DNA from: GCA-2731375 sp964590195
GTDB taxonomy: Bacteria > Pseudomonadota > Alphaproteobacteria > GCA-2731375
Direction: 5' to 3'
NCBI GenBank assembly: GCA_964590195.1
Contig: CAZPWJ010000154.1
Coordinates: 1-6,624 of the forward strand
DNA length: 6,624 nt
Part shown: positions 1 through 4,369 of the stretch, in pieces
How the letters are laid out: the number at the start of each line of letters is the position of its first letter
Numbering within the stretch: the stretch's first letter is position 1
Program-made: the position numbers and the translations under genes
The notes under the pieces: generated by a model
Told to the model about the DNA's origin: nothing
The model's input: the letters and a program-made list of their open reading frames with translations, nothing else
The model's database searches: none

Positions 1-52
1 GAGATTGGAAGCACCCTACATGAAGTGGGTGTCTGCGTTAACCGGATAGGCA
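1..52. mobile_element. possible insertion-sequence end abutting the truncated MFS gene
   Basis: These bases do not continue the transporter gene that begins at 54. The MFS frame has stops at 21-23 (TGA) and 39-41 (TAA), and the other two forward frames give short peptides with no membrane-segment character. Read from the junction outward on the minus strand, the segment starts TGCCTATCCGGTTAACGCAG. A 5'-TG...CA-3' terminus is seen in several insertion-sequence families, including IS3. The segment is only about 50 bases long, as expected if an assembled contig stopped just inside a repeated element. No transposase or second terminal repeat is visible, so this is an inference. A local rearrangement or assembly error would look the same. 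Confidence 0.3.
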
Positions 53-53
53 C

Positions 54-575
54 GTGTCGTTGCTGATGACCGCCACGCCGCTGGCCATGCGGGCCTGCGA
101 TCATCCGGTGGATGATGCCGGTTTTGTTATTCAGTGGCATGTGGTGGGCATGTTCGCGCCATCGTTTTTCACCGGTCATTTGATCTCCCGCTTCGGCTTG
201 GTCAAAATCATGCTGAGCGGCGCCATTCTGCTGTTGTTCGCCGTGGCCTCGGCGCTGCATGGCATCACGATCCTGAATTTCATGGTCTCGATGTTCCTGC
301 TGGGCCTGGGCTGGAACTTTCTGTTCGTCGGCGGCTCAACCCTGCTGACCGAGGTTCATACGCCCTCTGAACGGGGAAAGACCCAGGCCGCACATGATTT
401 TATGGTTTTTGCCACCACCGCCCTGGGTTCCTTCCTGTCCGGCCAGCTATTGTTTAATTTTGGCTGGGAGCGGGTCAACTTGATGGCGTTGCCGCTTATT
501 ATCACCGTTACCCTGCTGGTTATCTGGTTCGCATTTATCCGCAGGGCGGAGGAAGCCGCGGTGCCGTCGGCATAA
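54..575 (+). CDS. MFS transporter, C-terminal half only (5'-truncated, probable pseudogene)
   Basis: The open frame encodes 173 residues, whereas MFS carriers usually have about 400 residues and 12 helices. About five membrane segments can be seen (residues 24-44, 49-69, 73-99, 112-134, 141-162), matching helices 8-12. The stretch GHLISRFG (41-48) resembles the loop motif repeated in the second half of MFS proteins, and the sequence ends in a short polar tail. The opening residues SLLMTATPLAM look like the middle of helix 7, so the frame starts inside the fold. The GTG at 54 is only the first possible start codon after two upstream in-frame stops, has no clear ribosome-binding site, and need not be used. 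The substrate cannot be told. Membership of the superfamily is secure; that the product is nonfunctional is inferred from the missing half. Confidence 0.8.
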   Translation: MSLLMTATPLAMRACDHPVDDAGFVIQWHVVGMFAPSFFTGHLISRFGLVKIMLSGAILLLFAVASALHGITILNFMVSMFLLGLGWNFLFVGGSTLLTEVHTPSERGKTQAAHDFMVFATTALGSFLSGQLLFNFGWERVNLMALPLIITVTLLVIWFAFIRRAEEAAVPSA

Positions 576-590
576 AGCCGTGCTGGCTTT
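574..590 (+). terminator. weak hairpin overlapping the MFS stop codon
   Basis: AAAGCC (574-579) and GGCTTT (585-590) form a perfect 6-bp stem with a 5-base loop, starting inside the TAA stop of the transporter frame. Only the three T residues of the right arm follow the GC part, so it would be at best a weak intrinsic terminator. It is placed where a terminator would be expected. Confidence 0.3.
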
Positions 591-612
591 CAAGGCGCAG
601 TGTGCTAAATGG

Positions 613-644
613 TGCGGGCGAGGTCAGCAGGATCTGAGCCCGCA
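613..644 (+). promoter_or_regulatory. hairpin in the leader of the RNA helicase gene
   Basis: TGCGGGC (613-619) pairs with GCCCGCA (638-644). Inside it, TCAG (624-627) pairs with CTGA (634-637), directly stacked on the right arm and separated from the left outer arm by a 4-base bulge. The structure ends 18 bases before the preferred ATG at 663, so it would lie in the 5' leader. RNA helicases are often controlled through leader RNA structure, but that role here is an inference. If translation began at the in-frame ATG at 609, the element would be coding. Confidence 0.3.
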
Positions 645-662
645 AGGCGAAAGTATAAAGAC

Positions 663-2606
663 ATGACAGATATTTCAGGCGTCGTTCCGGCGTTGGGTCA
701 GGCATTGCAGAAACGCGGTTTTGCCGTGTTGACGCCAGTGCAAGAGGCGGTGTTGGCGCCCGAATTGCGGGATGCCGATACCCTTGTCTCGGCCCAGACC
801 GGTTCGGGCAAGACAGTTGCCTTTGGCCTGGCCCTTGCGCCCACTTTATTGAATGGCGCCGAACGTTTCGCGGATGCGGAGGCGCCATTGGCCCTGGTGG
901 TGGCCCCGACGCGGGAGTTGGCCTTGCAGGTCAAGCGCGAGTTGGAATGGCTGTACGGAATGACCGGGGCGCTGCATGCCTCCTGTGTCGGCGGCATGGA
1001 TATGCGGACCGAACGCCGCGCCCTGCAGCGGGGCGCCCATATCGTGGTCGGCACGCCGGGCAGATTGCGCGATCATATCGAGCGTGGCTCGTTGGATGTT
1101 GGCGCGCTGAAAGCGGTGGTGCTGGACGAGGCGGATGAAATGCTCGACATGGGCTTTCGCGAGGATCTGGAATATATCCTCGACGCCGCGCCGAAAGAAC
1201 GCCGCACCATGCTGTTTTCGGCCACGGTGCCGCGCACCATCGCCGCCCTGGCCAAGCGTTATCAGCGTAACGCGGTGCGCATTTCGACCCAGGCCGAACA
1301 AAGTCAGCATCTGGATATCGAATACCGCGCCCTGACCGTGGCGCCCAATGATCGGGAAAATGCGATCATCAATGTGCTGCGCTATTTCGAGGCCCGGACG
1401 GCGCTGGTCTTTTGCGCCACCCGTGCTGCCGTCAACCATATGACCGCGCGCTTTAACAATCGTGGTTTTTCCGTCGTGGCCCTTTCGGGAGAATTGAGCC
1501 AGAGCGAACGTACGAACGCGCTTCAGGCCATGCGCAGCGGCCGGGCACGGGTTTGCATCGCCACGGATGTGGCAGCGCGCGGTATTGATCTGCCTAATTG
1601 CGAGCTGGTGATCCATGCTGATCTGCCGCGCAACCGCGAAGGTCTGCTGCATCGAAGCGGGCGCACCGGGCGGGCCGGGCGCAAGGGCGTCAGTGTCCTG
1701 GTGGTGCCGCACAATTGGCGCCGGCGTACGGAGCGGCTGTTGCAAGGCGCCAACATCGAGGCCACCTGGGCCCGGCCGCCTTCGGTGGTCGAGGTCATGC
1801 GCCGGGATGACGAACGCCTGCTGGCCGATCCCGGTTTGACTGAACCGGCGGCGGAAGAGGAGCAAGCCTTCGCCAAGGAGCTTTTGGGTCACCATGGCGC
1901 CGAGCAGGTCGCCGCCGCTTATGTCCGCCTGTACCGCGCGGGCCGGTCGGCGCCCGAGGAACTGCTCGATACCGGCCCCCGGGATTCCGGCGAGCCGAAG
2001 GGTAAGCGCCGCGAAGATTTCAAAAACGGCGTTTGGATTTCCCTGTCCGTGGGCCGCAAACACCAGGCCGAGCCGCGCTGGGTGCTGCCCATGCTGTGCC
2101 GGGCCGGCAACATCACCAAGCGCGAAATCGGTGCCATCAGGATCGACCAGAACGAAACCTATGTGGAGTTCGCGCCGGAGGCCATCGACCGCTTTCTCGA
2201 AGCCGTGGGGCCAAGCCGCGCGGTGGAGAAAAACGTCACGGTGACGCGGCTGGACGGCATGCCGAAATCGCTCAGGCCCGACCGCGACAAGCCTCATGGC
2301 AGGAAGACGTATGAGAAGAAAGCCTTCGGTAAAAAGAAGCCCTATGGCGAGGCGCGGGCCGAAGCATCCGCTGAACCGGGGCTAAAACGCGGCTTTACCC
2401 TGCAGGCGGACAAAGCGCCGGGGGACGAGAAGACCTGGGAGAAATCGGGCACTCAATCGCAGCCGAAAGCGAAACCAAAGGCAAAGCGCAAGAAACGCGG
2501 GCCTTCGCATAAACCCAAACTCGCGAAAGCAGGCGCCAGGGCGCGCGTTGGCGACAAGCCCGGCTATAGTCCCTTGAAGCGGAAAAAGCCGAAACCAGCC
2601 GGTTAG
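663..2606 (+). CDS. DEAD-box ATP-dependent RNA helicase with DbpA-type RNA-binding domain
   Basis: ATP-driven RNA unwinding enzyme of the DEAD-box family, 647 residues, cytoplasmic, probably acting in ribosome assembly or RNA remodelling. Motifs appear in order: Q motif (GFAVLTPVQ, Q27), motif I AQTGSGKT (44-51), PTREL (82-86), TPGR (131-134), DEAD (155-158), SAT (186-188), ARGID (305-309), HRSGRTGR (330-337). Residues about 456-515 resemble the C-terminal RNA-binding domain of DbpA/CsdA helicases. Residues about 536-647 form a Lys/Arg-rich disordered tail with a KPKAKPKAKRKKR run. I chose the ATG at 663 because the protein then opens directly into helicase sequence; the in-frame ATG at 609 adds 18 residues of non-helicase character. 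Neither start has a strong ribosome-binding site. The gene is complete. CsdA/DeaD-like and RhlE-like names are both possible, so no symbol is given. Confidence 0.95.
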   Translation: MTDISGVVPALGQALQKRGFAVLTPVQEAVLAPELRDADTLVSAQTGSGKTVAFGLALAPTLLNGAERFADAEAPLALVVAPTRELALQVKRELEWLYGMTGALHASCVGGMDMRTERRALQRGAHIVVGTPGRLRDHIERGSLDVGALKAVVLDEADEMLDMGFREDLEYILDAAPKERRTMLFSATVPRTIAALAKRYQRNAVRISTQAEQSQHLDIEYRALTVAPNDRENAIINVLRYFEARTALVFCATRAAVNHMTARFNNRGFSVVALSGELSQSERTNALQAMRSGRARVCIATDVAARGIDLPNCELVIHADLPRNREGLLHRSGRTGRAGRKGVSVLVVPHNWRRRTERLLQGANIEATWARPPSVVEVMRRDDERLLADPGLTEPAAEEEQAFAKELLGHHGAEQVAAAYVRLYRAGRSAPEELLDTGPRDSGEPKGKRREDFKNGVWISLSVGRKHQAEPRWVLPMLCRAGNITKREIGAIRIDQNETYVEFAPEAIDRFLEAVGPSRAVEKNVTVTRLDGMPKSLRPDRDKPHGRKTYEKKAFGKKKPYGEARAEASAEPGLKRGFTLQADKAPGDEKTWEKSGTQSQPKAKPKAKRKKRGPSHKPKLAKAGARARVGDKPGYSPLKRKKPKPAG

Positions 2607-2622
2607 GGCGTTTTTGGCTTTT
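2584..2622. terminator. possible bidirectional terminator between convergent genes
   Basis: AAAAGCC (2584-2590) pairs with GGCTTTT (2616-2622). The stem continues with AAAC (2592-2595) against GTTT (2610-2613), across a small internal bulge. It overlaps the end of the helicase gene and fills the 21-base gap before the stop of the cytochrome c gene. In the minus-strand direction the right arm ends in a T run (GGCTTTTT), as expected of an intrinsic terminator. The stem is AT-rich and bulged, so efficiency is doubtful. Confidence 0.35.
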
Positions 2623-2627
2623 GCGGA

Positions 2628-3377
2628 TCAGTCTTCCTCGCGGCCGTGGCGGCGTTCATCGTGGCTTTTGCCGCGGCGGAGACCGGGATAGCTCCGTTGC
2701 TTGTTGTGCCAGATCCGCTCGGCCTCATCCTCGTCTCCGCTGCGATGGCATTCGGTGCAGTCCTCGAAGTCACGGATGCCTTCTTCCAGATGTTCTTCCC
2801 TGACATTGGCCTCGGAATGTTCGTGGCAGGCATAACAGGTATAGCGGTCATAGCGCTCGTTAATATGACAGCTGGCGCAATCGGCGGGATGGTCACGATC
2901 AAATTCGAAATAGCGCTCATGGGCGAAGGTTGCCGGACGCCATTTTTCGCTCTGATGGCAGGTCTGGCATTTGTCCTTGATGCTTTTGTGCATGCTGTCC
3001 TTGGGCTTGGCGTGGCAGTCATGACAATTGCTCTGCCAGCCCGCGCCAAGCAGGCCGTGATTGAAATCGTGCGTCGCCTTGGCGGCGGTCTTGCCAATGT
3101 GATCCGTATGACAGCCGGCGCAGTTTTTCTGGGCAAGGCGTTGATGGAAACGGGTCCGGTCCGGCTTTTTCGCACCGATCGTCCCGATTTTGTGACAATC
3201 GATGCATTTGGTCTCACTAGGGCCAAGTAGCGGCGTGTGACATCTGAAGCAATCGCCTTCGACCTTCTCGTGTCCCTTGATCAGGGGGCCTGGATTGATA
3301 GCAATACCAGGCGCCTGCAGGACGGCGAACATGCCGATGATAAACAACAGGGCGAGCACAATAAGGCGGGTTCGCAT
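2628..3377 (-). CDS. membrane-anchored octahaem c-type cytochrome
   Basis: A 249-residue multihaem electron carrier. An N-terminal hydrophobic segment (about residues 5-22), without an obvious cleavage site, should export it and may hold it in the membrane with the haem domain in the periplasm. Eight CxxCH haem-attachment motifs start at residues 43, 58, 86, 118, 137, 167, 181 and 207. Additional histidines (H36, H78, H93, H103, H107, H130, H153, H163, H187, H196) could supply distal ligands, so bis-His coordination as in cytochrome c3-like proteins is likely. No CxxCK or other atypical site is present, so a catalytic haem like that of nitrite or tetrathionate reductases is not indicated. Residues 212-249 form a highly charged, haem-free tail. 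The ATG lies one base after the stop of the cytochrome b gene (TGATATG), with GGCGG about seven bases upstream, suggesting translational coupling. Its redox partner beyond the b subunit is unknown. Confidence 0.92.
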   Translation of the reverse strand: MRTRLIVLALLFIIGMFAVLQAPGIAINPGPLIKGHEKVEGDCFRCHTPLLGPSETKCIDCHKIGTIGAKKPDRTRFHQRLAQKNCAGCHTDHIGKTAAKATHDFNHGLLGAGWQSNCHDCHAKPKDSMHKSIKDKCQTCHQSEKWRPATFAHERYFEFDRDHPADCASCHINERYDRYTCYACHEHSEANVREEHLEEGIRDFEDCTECHRSGDEDEAERIWHNKQRSYPGLRRGKSHDERRHGREED

Positions 3378-3378
3378 A

Positions 3379-3945
3379 TCACCACCGCCAAAAAATCATG
3401 ACTGAGGAAACATGGAGTAGGAACAACAATGCGAACGCCGTGGTAATCGGGACATGAACCCTGCGCCATTTCTGCATCATGCCGACGAGCAGCGAATCCC
3501 AGTACAATTGTTCTTCCGAGGCTTGCTTACTCATACCTGAGGCAAGCATCGATTTCCGTCTTTGACTGATGACCGCCTTGGATTTCTTCAAGAGAAACTT
3601 CCCGGTAAGGCCGGAGGCAACGGTGATCAACATGGCGACCAGGGTCAGCCACGGCAGCAGCGCATTAAAGTGTATGCCGCAATGCACCAGGACCATCGCC
3701 GCGCCAAGCCAGGCGAGAAATTCATGCAGGCGCAGGAACCACAGCGTTCGCCCAAAAGCAAAGGCTTTACGTTTGCGCGCCGAATGAAGCAGGGAAAGCA
3801 GGATCAGGGCGCTGCCCCAATAGCCCATTTCACGGCCCCAATCCGGGTGCCCGAGCAAATGCAGCAAGCCATCCATTGCCATGGCGCCAAGGACGACGAG
3901 AATGAACAGGGCAAGGTTCGCAAGAACGTCCCGGGCAGTTTGCAA
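3379..3945 (-). CDS. small five-helix dihaem cytochrome b-type membrane protein
   Basis: A 188-residue integral membrane protein with predicted helices at about 7-28, 41-57, 73-91, 96-118 and 165-187. H74 and H88 lie on the third helix and H164 and H178 on the fifth, each pair 14 residues apart. These helices should run parallel, so H74/H164 would bind a haem on the cytoplasmic side and H88/H178 one on the periplasmic side. The basic loops (RKRK at 57-60, and 119-163 with KKSK, QRRK and KWRR) place those segments in the cytoplasm and the C-terminus in the periplasm. It probably passes electrons between quinol and the octahaem cytochrome encoded next. The start is TTG at 3945, chosen because it keeps helix 1 whole; an in-frame TAG lies at 3961-3963, and the first in-frame ATG would cut into helix 1. 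Family name is uncertain: it resembles cytochrome b561 or ferric-reductase-like membrane domains without their usual length. Confidence 0.85.
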   Translation of the reverse strand: MQTARDVLANLALFILVVLGAMAMDGLLHLLGHPDWGREMGYWGSALILLSLLHSARKRKAFAFGRTLWFLRLHEFLAWLGAAMVLVHCGIHFNALLPWLTLVAMLITVASGLTGKFLLKKSKAVISQRRKSMLASGMSKQASEEQLYWDSLLVGMMQKWRRVHVPITTAFALLFLLHVSSVMIFWRW

Positions 3946-3990
3946 TTTTCCAACGCCCCGCTACAATTAGTAAATACTCATATACATTTG

Positions 3991-4028
3991 AATGCCCGGC
4001 ATGTCATGCGTCGAAGTGACGCGGCATT
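3991..4028. repeat. compound inverted repeat upstream of the cytochrome operon
   Basis: AATGCC (3991-3996) pairs with GGCATT (4023-4028). Directly stacked on that right arm, GCGTC (4008-4012) pairs with GACGC (4018-4022) around GAAGT. The 11-base bulge on the left lies within a second palindrome, GCATG-T-CATGC (3999-4009), which shares bases with the inner arm. The two folds are therefore partly exclusive. Placed 46-83 bases upstream of the cytochrome b start, it could be an operator or a structured leader. Confidence 0.45.
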
Positions 4029-4046
4029 CGGCGCCGTTATATTTTA

Positions 4047-4070
4047 CGCGCGAATCGCGCGCTCTGAGCG
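4047..4070. repeat. pair of adjacent palindromes
   Basis: CGCGCGA-A-TCGCGCG (4047-4061) is a perfect 15-base palindrome around one central base. It is immediately followed, with a two-base overlap, by CGCTC-T-GAGCG (4060-4070), also perfect. No T tract follows in either direction, so they look more like protein-binding sites or accidental GC-rich symmetry than a terminator. Confidence 0.4.
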
Positions 4071-4233
4071 GCGGGATGGGCCATGGATTCCGTTGAGATA
4101 GAGCGGATGAAACCAATAATACGACAGCGCATACGGGTTATTCCGGGCGTTATATCCGCATTGCCCCATGGCTTGCGGCGATGCGGTGATATCAGCTTTT
4201 TGATAAGTCTGAATTCTTCTTGAAGCATCGGTT

Positions 4234-4287
4234 GCGTTTCGAACGCTTCTCTGGCATTTTCCGCGCGAAATTTCGCCCCATGGCGAA
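4234..4287. repeat. three palindromes upstream of hppA
   Basis: GCGTT-TCG-AACGC (4234-4246), the perfect 12-base palindrome GCGAAATTTCGC (4265-4276), and TTCGCC-CCAT-GGCGAA (4272-4287) lie 83-136 bases upstream of the hppA start codon. The last two overlap and share the core TTCGC, so only one could form as a hairpin at a time. Their position just upstream of the likely promoter makes them candidate operators for hppA; no regulator can be named. Confidence 0.4.
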
Positions 4288-4309
4288 TCCGTAGGGTCAA
4301 GGCATGTGT

Positions 4310-4339
4310 TTGTGCTGATTTTTCTGGCCTCGCGATTAT
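4310..4339 (+). promoter_or_regulatory. candidate sigma-70 promoter for hppA
   Basis: TTGTGC (4310-4315) and GATTAT (4334-4339) are separated by 18 bases. They match the -35 consensus at 3 of 6 positions and the -10 consensus at 4 of 6. Transcription would start near 4346, giving a leader of about 24 bases that just contains the ribosome-binding site. The match is modest and other placements are possible. Confidence 0.3.
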
Positions 4340-4369
4340 CGACAAGATCCAGCAAAGAGGATGTGACCT

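Larger units (their letters stand above)
3946..4369. promoter_or_regulatory. divergent intergenic region between cytochrome operon and hppA
   Basis: This 424-base stretch must hold the promoters for both the minus-strand cytochrome operon and plus-strand hppA. Minus-strand frames of about 100 codons occur (4037-4345 and 4044-4355), but they overlap each other in different frames, lack recognisable composition and are unlikely to be genes. The region is more AT-rich than its neighbours and unusually rich in inverted repeats, itemised separately. The 10-mer GCCCCATGGC occurs twice (4163-4172 and 4275-4284). CCGCAT (4156-4161) pairs with ATGCGG (4181-4186) around one copy. No tRNA or known riboswitch is recognised. 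Confidence 0.6.

Noticed and set aside
846..2297. Long minus-strand open frame of 483 codons opposite the helicase
   Set aside because: It lies wholly antisense to a gene with a complete motif set, and its Gln/His/Arg-rich composition is typical of the shadow of GC-rich coding DNA.
2646..3230. Plus-strand hydrophobic open frame of 194 codons opposite the cytochrome c
   Set aside because: The opposite strand has eight CxxCH motifs, which cannot arise by chance; the apparent hydrophobicity comes from complementing charged and cysteine codons.
3950..3995. Minus-strand promoter (TTCAAA ... TACTAA) for the cytochrome operon
   Set aside because: The spacer would be only 14 bases and other pairings match the -10 box poorly, so no specific promoter is called.
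4199..4212. TTGATAAGTCTGAA as a possible FNR/FixK-type box (TTGAT-N4-ATCAA)
   Set aside because: Only the left half-site is perfect; the right half matches 3 of 5 positions, too weak to call.
4037..4355. Two overlapping minus-strand open frames of about 100 codons between the cytochrome operon and hppA
   Set aside because: They occupy different frames of the same DNA, have no good ribosome-binding site and no recognisable features. The region is better explained as regulatory.
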